DNA from: Candidatus Bathyarchaeia archaeon
GTDB taxonomy: Archaea > Thermoproteota > Bathyarchaeia > Bathyarchaeales > Bathyarchaeaceae
DNA length: 64,000 bases
Assembly (NCBI GenBank): GCA_035283685.1
Contig: DATETJ010000009.1
Location: forward strand, 520,925-584,924
Direction of reading: 5' to 3'
In this document: positions 36,983 through 46,193 of the stretch, in pieces
Position numbering within the stretch: the stretch's first letter is position 1
How the letters are laid out: every line of letters begins with the position of its first letter
The notes under the pieces: generated by a model
Seen by the model: only the letters and a program-made list of their open reading frames with translations
What the model was told of the DNA's origin: nothing
Database searches by the model: none
Position numbers and translations under genes: made by a program

Positions 36983-37144
36983 CTGAGAGCGATCTCCTTC
37001 GCTTTGAGGCTCTATTATTGGGAACCAAGCATTTAAGCAACAGTCAGCAGTAGAGCAAGCGTCAGGTCTAATCCTACAATCAATATTCCTTGTTCACAAC
37101 ACTTTTCATAACATGACGCAATCAGTTGGCAGGAAGGGGGAGTT

Positions 37145-37384
37145 TTGGGTTTTCTGGGATGCGTCGCGAAAAGTCTGCTCGTTTTGGCTGGCGCGTGCTG
37201 TGGTTTTGCCTTCGTTAGTTTTGCTTCAATGGGAAACACTGAGATTGCGCTGCTATTTCTTGCCGCCATCATGATCCCCGGCTCTATGATTGTATACGAG
37301 TATCTGAAACCCCAAGAAAAAGCTAAAAACGGGACAGCTAAGGAAACCTCCTCAATGCTGACATTATTACGCAGTCTAAACTGA
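37145..37384 (+). CDS. small membrane protein (79 aa)
   Basis: TTG 37145 after GAAGGGGGA. Two hydrophobic helices: about 8-28 (AKSLLVLAGACCGFAFVSF) and 33-52 (EIALLFLAAIMIPGSMIVY). A polar C-terminal tail follows. No family recognised. Confidence 0.5.
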   Translation: MGFLGCVAKSLLVLAGACCGFAFVSFASMGNTEIALLFLAAIMIPGSMIVYEYLKPQEKAKNGTAKETSSMLTLLRSLN

Positions 37385-37455
37385 TTATGAGCTAACTTAA
37401 AATAGAGCCTCAAAATGCTTCTTTACATCTTCAACCCAGCGAGCCACGAACGCCC

Positions 37456-38997
37456 ATGAAATCTGTCAAGATAACCGACACAACGTTTCGAGACGCCCAT
37501 CAGTCTTTGATGGCAACACGCATGCGCACAGATTCCATGCTGCCCATCGCTGAAAAAATAGATCAAGTAGGCTTTCACAGCCTAGAAGCGTGGGGAGGCG
37601 CCACATTCGACGTTTGCATTCGCTTCTTGAATGAAGACCCGTGGGAACGCTTGCGCCAACTAAAGAAGTACATCAAGAAAACGCCATTGCAGATGCTTCT
37701 ACGCGGGCAAAACCTCGTGGGCTACCGCAACTACCCGGACGATGTAGTCAGAAAATTCGTTGAAAAAGCCGCAAAGAACGGAGTCGACATATTCCGAGTG
37801 TTCGACGCATTAAATGACACCCGCAATCTGGAAACAGCTGTTAAGATGGTCAGGAAGGTAGGCGCGCACGCGCAAGGCACTGTCTGCTACACGCTTAGTC
37901 CTGTTCACACAGTGAAGCATTATCTGGGAATCGTGCAGCGCTTGGCTGAACTTGAATGTGATTCCATTTGCATTAAAGATATGGCTGGCTTGCTTTCTCC
38001 CAAGGATGCTTTCGATTTGATCAAGGCTTTCAAGAAGGAAGCAGGCCTACCTGTACAGCTGCACTGTCATTACACAAGCGGGATGGCGCTGATGACTTAT
38101 CTGCGCGCCTGCGACGCTGATGTTGATGTGCTTGACACCGCTTTTTCTTCCCTCGCGGGTGGCACGTCTCAGCCTCCGGTTGAAACTATTGTTGCTGCGT
38201 TGCGCAACACGTCGTGTGACCCGAAACTTGACATGGAAATTTTGGTCGAAGTCGCAGATTATTTCAGAGGATTGCGCGAGAAGTATTTTGACCCAATTCG
38301 CTTGATAGATCCGATGGCTGAGCGCATCGACACGGGAATTCTGGTGCATCAGATTCCCGGTGGCATGTTCTCCAATCTGATCTCGCAATTAAGAGATCAA
38401 AACGCATCGGACAAGCTTGAAAAAGTTTTGAAAGAGGTGCCCCGAGTGCGCAAAGAACTGGGTTACCCGCCGCTGGTTACGCCTACAAGCCAGATTGTTG
38501 GAACCCAAGCAGTGTTCAACGTCTTATCTGGGAAACGCTACAGCATCGTGCCCAAAGAAGTCAAGGACTACGTAAGAGGATTGTACGGCAAATCACCTGC
38601 ACACATCGACGAGGAAGTTAAGAAGAAGATTATTGGAGACGAGGAGGTCATAACCCAGCGACCAGCAGACCTGCTCAAACCAGAACTCAACACCATATCT
38701 GAAGAGACAAAGCAGTTCTTTGAGAAAGAGGAGGACGCCCTAACCTACGTGCTATTTCCTCAGGCAGCGCTCGAATTTTTCAGGAAGAGAAAAACCATGA
38801 TCAAAGAAAGCCCCGCAAGTTTGCTACCTCCTCAGCTACGCCAAGAACTCGAGGAAATCGCCGCAGTGTCAACCGTGATTGCATCTTATCTGAAGGGCAG
38901 AGAGGAAATAGCAGCAGTAATTCCGACCAGAAAGAGTGGCAGATCCTCCCCGTGGAGCCTTGCAGGGAGACAAGAACTGACGAACCTGCGAGGCTAG
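37456..38997 (+). CDS. pycB: PycB-type carboxyltransferase (pyruvate/oxaloacetate; transcarboxylase 5S type)
   Basis: The 513-residue protein is the TIM-barrel carboxyltransferase that moves CO2 between carboxybiotin and pyruvate. TDTTFRDAHQSLMATR at 7-22 opens the barrel with the metal Asp. LRGQNLVGYRNY is at about 82-93, and CIKDMAGLL (about 174-182) carries the Lys that is carboxylated. LHCHYTSG (about 199-206) gives two metal histidines. The C-terminal about 180 residues are the PycB tetramer/linker domain. The biotin carrier gene follows 30 bases later. Known family roles: pyruvate carboxylase B, oxaloacetate decarboxylase alpha, or 5S subunit of transcarboxylase. Confidence 0.9.
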   Translation: MKSVKITDTTFRDAHQSLMATRMRTDSMLPIAEKIDQVGFHSLEAWGGATFDVCIRFLNEDPWERLRQLKKYIKKTPLQMLLRGQNLVGYRNYPDDVVRKFVEKAAKNGVDIFRVFDALNDTRNLETAVKMVRKVGAHAQGTVCYTLSPVHTVKHYLGIVQRLAELECDSICIKDMAGLLSPKDAFDLIKAFKKEAGLPVQLHCHYTSGMALMTYLRACDADVDVLDTAFSSLAGGTSQPPVETIVAALRNTSCDPKLDMEILVEVADYFRGLREKYFDPIRLIDPMAERIDTGILVHQIPGGMFSNLISQLRDQNASDKLEKVLKEVPRVRKELGYPPLVTPTSQIVGTQAVFNVLSGKRYSIVPKEVKDYVRGLYGKSPAHIDEEVKKKIIGDEEVITQRPADLLKPELNTISEETKQFFEKEEDALTYVLFPQAALEFFRKRKTMIKESPASLLPPQLRQELEEIAAVSTVIASYLKGREEIAAVIPTRKSGRSSPWSLAGRQELTNLRG

Positions 38998-39027
38998 GGC
39001 TGAGAGACAGAAACAGGTGCCCGCAAT

Positions 39028-39567
39028 TTGAAACGCGAAATTACAGTTGATGGAAGACGGTACGAAGTTGAAGTAACCGATTGTCCAATTGGCTCGCCAT
39101 TTAAGGTTAAGGTCAACGACAAGAGCCGTGAAGTGCTTCTGGAACATGAACTCAACCAGAAAAGTTTCAATTTGAGAATCGACAAGGAATCTTACTTGAT
39201 TGAGCTGCCGACCCTTCTGAGAAACACGCCTTTTTCAGTCAAAGTGAACAACATACCTTTCAAGGTTGAAATAAAATCCTCAGCGCCGAGAATCACTGTT
39301 GCATCTCCCCATCCTGTTATGATGGAAATTCCGAAATCAACAAGGACCGCTGTGGAAGGAGCTGTTGTCGCGCCTATGGCGGGCAAGATCGTGTCGGTTA
39401 AAGTCAGGAAAGGCGACCAAGTCAAGATGGGCACGATTCTCTGCGTGCTTGAAGCCATGAAAATGGAAAACGAGATTACAGCGCCAAAAAGCGGAACGGT
39501 TCAAGAGATTCTGGTTCAAGCAGGCAAAGCCGTCAACGAAGGCGACGCGTTAGTGATTCTGAAATAA
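39028..39567 (+). CDS. biotin carboxyl carrier protein (transcarboxylase 1.3S / BCCP)
   Basis: The 179-residue protein starts at TTG 39028. The C-terminal biotinyl domain has K145 in EAMKMENEI, with GAVVAPMAGKIVSV 25 residues before and APKSGTVQEILVQ after. The first about 85 residues form a repeated beta structure (ITVDGRRYEVEV, FSVKVNNIPFKVEI), longer than a bare BCCP. With the PycB gene 30 bases upstream and a PccB-type gene nearby, one carrier could serve both carboxyltransferases. No biotin carboxylase or biotin ligase gene is in the window. Confidence 0.9.
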   Translation: MKREITVDGRRYEVEVTDCPIGSPFKVKVNDKSREVLLEHELNQKSFNLRIDKESYLIELPTLLRNTPFSVKVNNIPFKVEIKSSAPRITVASPHPVMMEIPKSTRTAVEGAVVAPMAGKIVSVKVRKGDQVKMGTILCVLEAMKMENEITAPKSGTVQEILVQAGKAVNEGDALVILK

Positions 39568-39583
39568 GGCATGAAAGCCGTCG

Positions 39584-40138
39584 CTATGATGTTCTCGGCT
39601 CAGAGTGTATGGTTATTTCTGAGAAGAATTCCCGTTTAGCCTTGCATATTGGACAGATGTATGGCGGCTCCTCGCGGAAGCAGACGTAGCCGCATTGCTT
39701 GCAATACCACATTTTCATCCGTACCTGAGAAGGCGCCTTGACCACTTTGGGAGTAGTTGCCGCACGTGCTTCAGTAGTCGTGGCGTCTGCGCTGGCTTGG
39801 TAGGCTCTGTTTTGTTTCTCTACAGGCCTCCTCTCTGGAACTGGCTGTACAGCCGTCTTGCCTTCATAAACGTCTTTTCTCACGAAAAGCGCGCAGTAGC
39901 AGCATCCGTATTGGGCAACGTCTGGGTCTCGGTAATCGCAGGGACAGATTATGTCTCTGTCAAACTCGAATTTTCCAGAGGCAAGTCTGCATGGGCATGA
40001 TGGGTAGCCGTAGCGTTCCTCGTTGGTTTTGAGTCCTTCGAGAAGGTTGTTGAGGAATTCCTTGTCCGGATTTAGAAAGCAGCCGCTAGTTCTTGCGTCG
40101 GCTTCAGCCCGTGTTCGCGCTTGCTCCAAGGTGATCAA
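39584..40138 (-). CDS. ferredoxin:thioredoxin reductase-like catalytic subunit fused to a rubredoxin domain
   Basis: Residues about 1-95 match the FTR catalytic chain: GCFLNPDKEF, CPCRLA, ICPCDYRDP and CCYCALF give the seven cysteines for a [4Fe-4S] cluster and the active-site disulfide. A proline/alanine linker (about 96-145) leads to a rubredoxin-like domain (WYCKQCGYVC, YICPICKAK). It would reduce a thioredoxin or glutaredoxin with electrons from ferredoxin or through its own iron site. Its start overlaps the end of a glutaredoxin gene by 4 bases, so that is the likely partner. Confidence 0.85.
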   Translation of the reverse strand: MITLEQARTRAEADARTSGCFLNPDKEFLNNLLEGLKTNEERYGYPSCPCRLASGKFEFDRDIICPCDYRDPDVAQYGCCYCALFVRKDVYEGKTAVQPVPERRPVEKQNRAYQASADATTTEARAATTPKVVKAPSQVRMKMWYCKQCGYVCFREEPPYICPICKAKREFFSEITIHSEPRTS

Positions 40139-40434
40139 ACGCCTAAAGCCTCGCTTAGCTTGTCTTTGCGAAATCCGGTGATCACAATCCTATCGTCGAC
40201 GATAATGGTGGGATAGCTTGGTTCGCCGCCTCGCTCTGAAATGTCGTTTCTGATGTTTTGACGGTTTTTTTCGGTGCAGAGGTCAACATCAACGTACTCG
40301 TACTCAATCTTGTTTTCGCTTAAGTAGCGCTTTGCGAGTCTACACCAAGCGCATGTGCTTAAGGCGTAGAGAAGGATCTTGTGCTTCTTGTTTGTGCCCG
40401 AAACTTTGACGGTCTTCAGCTTGGCAGGCGTCAT
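40135..40434 (-). CDS. glutaredoxin-like protein
   Basis: ATG 40434 (MTPAKL) with GAGGT upstream gives 99 residues; a longer frame starts before the likely TATA region (near 40455). The active site is STCAWCRLAK, CxxC in the usual place after the first strand (KILLYAL). The cis-proline motif is PSYPTIIVDD, and ITGFRKDKL is the end. It reduces disulfides and is probably reduced by the FTR-rubredoxin protein whose gene overlaps it, replacing glutathione-based reduction that archaea lack. Confidence 0.85.
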   Translation of the reverse strand: MTPAKLKTVKVSGTNKKHKILLYALSTCAWCRLAKRYLSENKIEYEYVDVDLCTEKNRQNIRNDISERGGEPSYPTIIVDDRIVITGFRKDKLSEALGV

Positions 40435-40509
40435 AGACTGAACCTCACGTATAACCAAGGTATTTGTTATTAAAGGTCTTCGGCTTGCCACACTAAACTC
40501 AAAAGACGG

Positions 40510-40785
40510 CTATTCCAGCCGCTTGATGACATGATAACCAAACTTCGTCTTAACAATGGATGAAAGCTGACCCTTCTGCAACGCAAAGGCAACTGTCTCA
40601 AACTCTTTCACCATCTGTCCCCTGCCAAAAGTGCTAAGATCGCCGCCACGTTTCCCAGAAGGACACAATGAAACTTCCCGAGCAATGTTGGCAAATTTCT
40701 CGCCTTTCCCCAAGCGTTCTAGTATTTTCCTTGCTTCTGTCTCGGTCTTCACAAGTATGTGGGAACAATGAACTTTGTCGGGCAT
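40510..40785 (-). CDS. parvulin-type peptidyl-prolyl isomerase
   Basis: ATG 40785 (MPDKVHCSHILV) gives 91 residues, the size of a single-domain parvulin; the frame is open further upstream but would add a tail of chance sequence. Motifs: CSHILVKTETEA, FANIAREVSLCPSGKRGGDL, and the end FGYHVIKRLE. It speeds cis-trans isomerisation of prolines in folding proteins. No signal peptide, so it acts in the cytoplasm. Confidence 0.9.
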   Translation of the reverse strand: MPDKVHCSHILVKTETEARKILERLGKGEKFANIAREVSLCPSGKRGGDLSTFGRGQMVKEFETVAFALQKGQLSSIVKTKFGYHVIKRLE

Positions 40786-40838
40786 ACCGCAGAATGAAAG
40801 CCCAGACTCTTTATAACGTTTCCCTTGATGGGCGAAGG

Positions 40839-42518
40839 CTAGAAAATTGTAGGTGCTCGATAGTCTCCATAGACTTGACGCAATACTTCGCAAATCTCTC
40901 CTAAGGTGGCGTATTCTCTAACTGCCCCGATTATAATCGGCATTAGGTTATCGTCACGGTTCACTGCTTTTTGCAATCGATCCAAAGCGGCGTCAACCTT
41001 TCGGTTATCCCTTTTTCGTCTTAGCGTCTTCAGCGTTTCCACCTGTTTCTCCTCCACTACTGGGTTGACCCGCAGAGTCTTTAGGAGTGTCTTCCTCTCA
41101 GTTGCGAACTGATTCAAGCCCACTACCACTCGCTCGTTTGCTTCAATTTCTCGCTGATGTCGATATGCGCTTTCAACAATTTCCCTTTGCATGTACCCCT
41201 TTTCGATGGCTGCAACAGCGCCTCCCATTTCATCGATTTTGTCGATGTACTTAACCGCTTCTTCCTCAATTCGATTGGTCATAGACTCGATGCAGTAAGA
41301 GCCAGCTAGGGGGTCAACAGTGTCCGTTACACCGCTTTCGTAGCCTATGATCTGCTGTGTTCTTAAAGCGATCGTTACGGCTTCTTCAGTAGGCGTGGCA
41401 TAAGCTTCATCAAACGAATTCGTGTGCAGAGACTGAGTCCCGCCCAGAACAGCAGCTAATGCTTGCAACGTCACGCGTATCACGTTGTTAAGTGGCTGCT
41501 GGGCGGTCAGAGCCACTCCTGAAGTCTGGGTGTGAAAACGCAGTTGCCACGAAGCCAGATTCTTAGCCTTGAATCTCTCATGCATTATTTTTGCCCATAA
41601 ACGACGAGCCGCACGAAACTTCGCTATCTCTTCCAAGAAATTGTTCTGGGCTGCAAAAAAGAAGGACAAGCGACCAGCAAACTCGTCCAAGTTTAGCCCT
41701 CGCTCTGTCGCTGCGCCAACATAAGCTATGCCGTTGGCTAATGTGAAAGCTATCTCTTGGGGCGCTGTGGCGCCTGCTTCGCGAATGTGGTAGCCACTTA
41801 TGCTTATGGTGTTCCATTTCGGCATGTTTTTGGCGCAGTATTCGAAAATGTCCGTGACCAACTTCATCGAAGCTTTTGGTGGAAAGATGTACAAGCCGCG
41901 GGCAACATACTCTTTCAATATGTCGTTTTGAACCGTTCCATCCAGTTTCGCTTGTGGCACTCCTTGCTTTTCACCCACAGCTGCGTACATGGCTAGCAAC
42001 ACCGTGGCAGGCGCATTAATCGTCATTGAAGTTGTAACCTTGTCCAATGGAATGCCGTTGAACAGGATTTCCATGTCTCTGAGGCTGCTTACGCTGACGC
42101 CCACCTTACCGACCTCACCCCGAGCGAGAGCTTGGTCGCAATCGAAACCCATCTGAGTGGGTAAGTCGAAAGCCACGCTAAGCCCTGTCTGCCCATGGTG
42201 AAGCAGATACTTGAACCGCTTGTTCGTCTGCTGAGCCGTTCCAAAACCAGCGTACTGCCTCATGGTCCAGAGTCGACCGCGATACATAGTCGGGTAAATG
42301 CCACGCGTGAACGGATACTCGCCCGGAAAAGCCACTTCTTTCGTGTAATTGACTTTTTCGATGTGTAGGGGAGAGTAAACCCGTTCCAACGGCAACTTAG
42401 AATCCGTTTCGAACTGTTTCTTGCGTTCAGCAAACCTTTCAAGAGTCTTGGCGAGTATCTCTCGTTTCCATTTTTCTTCCTGCACCTGAATACGTCTAAA
42501 TTGCTCTTCGTTGAACAT
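40839..42518 (-). CDS. mcmA: methylmalonyl-CoA mutase, catalytic (large) subunit
   Basis: The 559-residue protein is the TIM-barrel subunit of the B12 enzyme that interconverts methylmalonyl-CoA and succinyl-CoA. [20 protein letters not shown] (about 49-68), [15 protein letters not shown] (about 92-106) and [20 protein letters not shown] are hallmarks. The length is that of the archaeal split form, whose B12-binding subunit is encoded apart; no such gene is found in the window. It lies near the two carboxyltransferases and the biotin carrier, giving a coherent methylmalonyl-CoA module. Confidence 0.93.
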   Translation of the reverse strand: MFNEEQFRRIQVQEEKWKREILAKTLERFAERKKQFETDSKLPLERVYSPLHIEKVNYTKEVAFPGEYPFTRGIYPTMYRGRLWTMRQYAGFGTAQQTNKRFKYLLHHGQTGLSVAFDLPTQMGFDCDQALARGEVGKVGVSVSSLRDMEILFNGIPLDKVTTSMTINAPATVLLAMYAAVGEKQGVPQAKLDGTVQNDILKEYVARGLYIFPPKASMKLVTDIFEYCAKNMPKWNTISISGYHIREAGATAPQEIAFTLANGIAYVGAATERGLNLDEFAGRLSFFFAAQNNFLEEIAKFRAARRLWAKIMHERFKAKNLASWQLRFHTQTSGVALTAQQPLNNVIRVTLQALAAVLGGTQSLHTNSFDEAYATPTEEAVTIALRTQQIIGYESGVTDTVDPLAGSYCIESMTNRIEEEAVKYIDKIDEMGGAVAAIEKGYMQREIVESAYRHQREIEANERVVVGLNQFATERKTLLKTLRVNPVVEEKQVETLKTLRRKRDNRKVDAALDRLQKAVNRDDNLMPIIIGAVREYATLGEICEVLRQVYGDYRAPTIF

Positions 42519-42665
42519 ACTGATCCATCTCTTCGTGAGTGGAATACTGAGCGTTTGTAGTGCTCGGCTGTGCTTTAAAATGTTGTCAACAACGTAACTC
42601 GGGTCTTAATGCGCCAAGGAAGTGGTTGCCCCATGCTTAGGATGTCGAGTGCTGAACAATAGAAG

Positions 42666-43736
42666 TCAAATGTCTAGCCATTTTCCGTGCTTCATGACCA
42701 GTTTGCCGTCGAAGTAGATTTCGCCGTCTCTGCGCAGGTCTTTGATCATGTCCCAGTGAACCGCTGAGTCGTTTTGGCTCAATGTCTCCTTATAGCCTCT
42801 CCCCAAGGCAAAGTGCACTGTGCCGCCGATCTTCTCGTCGAACAGTATGAGTTTGATTGCTCTTGCGATGCCGTAGTTGAGACCTATGCCGAACTCGCCG
42901 ATTCTCTTAGCGCCTTCATCCGTTGATAGTATTTTCTCCAAGAAAGCCTGATTCTTGGCTGCTTTGGCGTTTACGACTCTTCCCTTTTCAAAAGTCAGGG
43001 TGATGTCTTCAACCACGTTTCCAAACCACACCGCTGGCACGTCAAAATGGATACTGCCGCTAACGCTGTCTTCAACAACGCTTGTGAAAAACTCACCATC
43101 AGGCATGTTCTTGTCACCGCTGGCAGCCACGCCTTTTCTGCCTTTAACGTTGAATTCCAGCCGAGTGTCGGAACTCACTATTTCAACCTTATCCGCGGCA
43201 TCCACGTTCTCTTTGAGGATGTGAAGCTTCTTTGACACTTCTGACCAATCGATCAGGCACGCGTTATACACAAAGTCTTCAAACTCCGGCAACGACATTT
43301 CAGCCTCCTGAGCGAAGGCTTCAGTTGGATAAGCAAAAATGACCCAGCGCGTTTTTTCAACTCTCCAGTCGTTCACCGCCTTCAATGCTTTCATTCTGGC
43401 GCTGATTCTTGTCGGGTCGATGCTTGAAAGTTCTTTAACGTTCGACGGCGCACCCAACGAAATGTAGACATCAGTGCTCTTTATCTCAACCATGTCATGT
43501 TCAGGGACAAAACTCAACTGCTCATCGCTGGCGTGCTTAAAGAAAGCATACCTTGCTCCTGGCAGTTCAGGTCGAATCCATGGATGCGCGCCACGTAAAA
43601 GAGCCTGCTTATAGATTTCTAGAGCGAGATCTCTTGCAGAAGCATCCGCTCGAATTAAAACACGGTCGCCTCTCTTGGTCTTAGTAGAGTAATCGATGAG
43701 AAGCTTGGCCACTTCAACCGTTCTCTCGTCCACCAT
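42666..43736 (-). CDS. M29-family aminopeptidase
   Basis: ATG 43736 (MVDERTVEVAK) gives 356 residues; an earlier ATG would add 16 residues that do not match family starts. Metal-binding and catalytic motifs of clan M29: PDGEFFTSVVEDSVSG (about 208-223), GEFGIGLNYG (about 280-289), GGTVHFALGRGY (about 304-315), and NDSAVHWDMIKDL near the end. It removes N-terminal residues from peptides in the cytoplasm and would complement the secreted subtilase in using protein as food. Confidence 0.88.
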   Translation of the reverse strand: MVDERTVEVAKLLIDYSTKTKRGDRVLIRADASARDLALEIYKQALLRGAHPWIRPELPGARYAFFKHASDEQLSFVPEHDMVEIKSTDVYISLGAPSNVKELSSIDPTRISARMKALKAVNDWRVEKTRWVIFAYPTEAFAQEAEMSLPEFEDFVYNACLIDWSEVSKKLHILKENVDAADKVEIVSSDTRLEFNVKGRKGVAASGDKNMPDGEFFTSVVEDSVSGSIHFDVPAVWFGNVVEDITLTFEKGRVVNAKAAKNQAFLEKILSTDEGAKRIGEFGIGLNYGIARAIKLILFDEKIGGTVHFALGRGYKETLSQNDSAVHWDMIKDLRRDGEIYFDGKLVMKHGKWLDI

Positions 43737-43927
43737 TTCAGATGCACCCGCAGATACTTTGTGGATAAAACATAAGCTAGGCATTTAAGCATAGCGTGTG
43801 CCTATTAAATTTTCTGAAATGAAACTTTCCGAGGCGTTTCTCTGGGATTTATAGGAGTTTAGACAAAATATACGAAATTCTTATTTAACCATAGCCTCGT
43901 TGATGTTGAGAATTCCCAAATAGAGGC

Positions 43928-44704
43928 GTGAAATACATCATGGAAAAGCCTAGAATCCGATTCGGTCCTTTACAGATCGCAATGACGGCTATTAACGCTG
44001 CTCTTTATGCAGTTATTGGATTGGCTACCAGTCTGGGCATCTTTGCACCACCACCAATAGGAACAGTTCGATTTTGGCCTGTGGTGATTATCCCAGGCGT
44101 CTTCGCTGCGCTTTTTGGCCCGTTGGTTGGCGGAATAGGTGCGGCTGTTGGCATCTTCGTAAGCGACATGTTTGTCCACGGCAATGCACTTCTCAGCGTA
44201 ACGGTCGGTGTTACTTCAAACTTCATCGGCTTCTATTTAGTGGGTTACATCGCGCAGAAAAGGCTAGACTTGAGGAAACTTGCGCCAGTTCTCATATTGG
44301 GCGTTCTGATCATCGTGATAGGCCTTTATTCAATCATGTTCCTGCCGGAGAACTTCGGATTCACAGGATTGTCACAAACCGATAGCGCCATTCTTTTTCT
44401 GGGGGCAGTAGGCGGAAGCTACGCGCTCATAATAGTCGCAGTTGCCCTGTGGCCTGAATGGAAAAGCTACGAAGTCGCCTCAGTTATCGGCTTAGCGGTT
44501 GGAAGCGCCATAATTGGCATAGGGCTATGGGCGTTCACACAGCTCTTCACAATATTCGGCTTGTCTAAGGTTCCCTTCTACTTCAGTGCACTCTGGTTCG
44601 TCTGGACATTCACGACAGAGATTCCCTTCCTAATGATACTTGGTCCGCCAATACTCAAAGCCTGTTATCGAGCTTTCCCATCTTTGAAGCCTAAAGAGCA
44701 ATGA
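43928..44704 (+). CDS. ECF transporter substrate-binding (S) component, possibly for pantothenate
   Basis: The 258-residue membrane protein has about six or seven hydrophobic helices, with the N-terminal motif region AMTAINAALYAVIG and the loop PIGTVRFWPVVIIPG FAALFGPLVGGIGAAVG typical of ECF S-components (pyrimidine/vitamin type). GTG 43928 or ATG 43940 may start it. It is followed 12 bases later by pantoate kinase and then PPAT, so pantothenate, pantoate or a related CoA precursor is the likely substrate; this comes only from gene order. The energising EcfA/EcfT genes are not here, so it must share them. Confidence 0.75.
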   Translation: MKYIMEKPRIRFGPLQIAMTAINAALYAVIGLATSLGIFAPPPIGTVRFWPVVIIPGVFAALFGPLVGGIGAAVGIFVSDMFVHGNALLSVTVGVTSNFIGFYLVGYIAQKRLDLRKLAPVLILGVLIIVIGLYSIMFLPENFGFTGLSQTDSAILFLGAVGGSYALIIVAVALWPEWKSYEVASVIGLAVGSAIIGIGLWAFTQLFTIFGLSKVPFYFSALWFVWTFTTEIPFLMILGPPILKACYRAFPSLKPKEQ

Positions 44705-44716
44705 GGCAAAACTTTC

Positions 44717-45649
44717 GTGAGAAAAGCCAGTGCTTTCAGCCCAGCGGGCATATCGAGTTTCTTTCAGATTTGCGACACTGAACCTGATGGAGCACCAATC
44801 ACAGATCTGAAGAGAGTTGGGGCTCGCGGCGGCGGCTTCGGCTTAAAGAAAGGCGTGCTCACAAACGTGACTGTTGCCAGATCAAGACGGATGACTATAG
44901 AGATTTTCATAAATGGAAAACTTGCACCTGAGGCACTGACGACACATACAGTTGTAGACATGTTACTGGAAAAGGTTGACAAGCCGTGCACTGTCACAGT
45001 TCAGCACAGGGTTGAAGTGCCGATTGGAGCCGGCTTTGGAGCAAGTGCAGGCGGCGCCTTAACCACCGGACTAGCTTTGTCCAAAGCTCTGGACGTAAAT
45101 CTCACCCTTCATGAGATTGGTCGCATCGCTCATGTGGCAGAAGTGAAATGTAAGACCGGACTTGGCACGGTTAGCGGCATTCTGTATGGAGGCGGATGCG
45201 TCATCGTCTTAGAGCCAGGCGCGCCAAATCATGGATCAGTTGACTCCATACCCATCCCACCTGACCATCACGTAGTCGCAGGTGTTTTCGAGCCTCGCCT
45301 AACCAGCGAGTTTCTCAAATCAACAAAAAGACGAGTGATAATCAACAAGGTGGGCCAGAAAACTTTAGAGCGCATTCTTGCTGAACCCTCACTGGAGAAT
45401 TTTCTTCACTCTTGCAAGGAATTTGCCCAAAAAACAGGTTTGGCGACAAAACGAGTCATTAAGCTCATGCATGCGGCGGAAAACGCTGGTGCTGTCGGCG
45501 CGGCTCAAAACATGCTTGGTGAAGCTGTACATGCTTTGGTTGAAAGGGATAAGGTTAAAAGTGTTCTTTCTGCTTTTGAAAGGGTTCTTCCACCCGACAA
45601 AATCGTTGTGGCGGAAGTCAGCCTGAGCGGCGCTCAACTGGTAACGTGA
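44717..45649 (+). CDS. pantoate kinase (PoK, GHMP family)
   Basis: The 310-residue protein phosphorylates pantoate in the archaeal route to CoA. The ATP-binding GHMP loop is VPIGAGFGASAGGALTTGLA (about 101-120). Other motifs are SPAGISSFFQI (residues 8-18), VKCKTGLGTVSGILYGGGCV (about 147-166) and the C-terminal MLGEAVHALV. GTG 44717 is the start. It lies 12 bases after the ECF S-component and 7 bases before PPAT, a CoA-biosynthesis operon. Confidence 0.92.
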   Translation: MRKASAFSPAGISSFFQICDTEPDGAPITDLKRVGARGGGFGLKKGVLTNVTVARSRRMTIEIFINGKLAPEALTTHTVVDMLLEKVDKPCTVTVQHRVEVPIGAGFGASAGGALTTGLALSKALDVNLTLHEIGRIAHVAEVKCKTGLGTVSGILYGGGCVIVLEPGAPNHGSVDSIPIPPDHHVVAGVFEPRLTSEFLKSTKRRVIINKVGQKTLERILAEPSLENFLHSCKEFAQKTGLATKRVIKLMHAAENAGAVGAAQNMLGEAVHALVERDKVKSVLSAFERVLPPDKIVVAEVSLSGAQLVT

Positions 45650-45656
45650 ACCTAGC

Positions 45657-46145
45657 ATGGCTAGAAAATTCAGCACGGTGCTCGTAGGCGGAACCTTCGA
45701 CGAATTTCACAAAGGGCACAGAGCCTTGATTACAACTGCTTTTGAAGCGGCAGAACGCGTCATGATCGGCTTGTCCTCTGATCCGCTGGCTCGAGAGTTG
45801 AGGAAAAACCATGAAATCGCGACCTACGAAGTGCGGCTCAAGGAATTGAGAAGGTTCTTGAAGAAATTGGGTGTGTTTGAGCGAGCCAAAATCGTCCCGT
45901 TGGACACATCCTATGGCGTAACCTTGTCAACAACCATAGCCGACGCATTGGTTTTGAGCCAAGAAACCGAGCCTGTTGGCATAGACATTAACAGGAAGCG
46001 AAAAGCAAGCGGACTAAAACCGTTAGAGCTAATCGTCATCAACATGGTGCCAGCTGAAGACCGCGTTCCCATTTCAACAACTAGGATTCGACGCGGAGAA
46101 ATCGACCGAGAAGGCCACTTGAAACTGCACAAAGAGCATCTTTAA
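45657..46145 (+). CDS. coaD: archaeal phosphopantetheine adenylyltransferase
   Basis: The 162-residue protein makes dephospho-CoA from 4'-phosphopantetheine and ATP. The nucleotidyltransferase HxGH motif is FHKGHRAL (about 17-24) after VGGTFDEF, and ISTTRIRRGEID (about 142-153) is the second ATP-binding motif. It is of the archaeal type, distant from bacterial CoaD. ATG 45657 follows the pantoate kinase stop by 7 bases. Confidence 0.93.
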   Translation: MARKFSTVLVGGTFDEFHKGHRALITTAFEAAERVMIGLSSDPLARELRKNHEIATYEVRLKELRRFLKKLGVFERAKIVPLDTSYGVTLSTTIADALVLSQETEPVGIDINRKRKASGLKPLELIVINMVPAEDRVPISTTRIRRGEIDREGHLKLHKEHL

Positions 46146-46193
46146 TACAGTTTGGGGACTCCATACTATACCCTTTATTACAGGTGCACAGGA

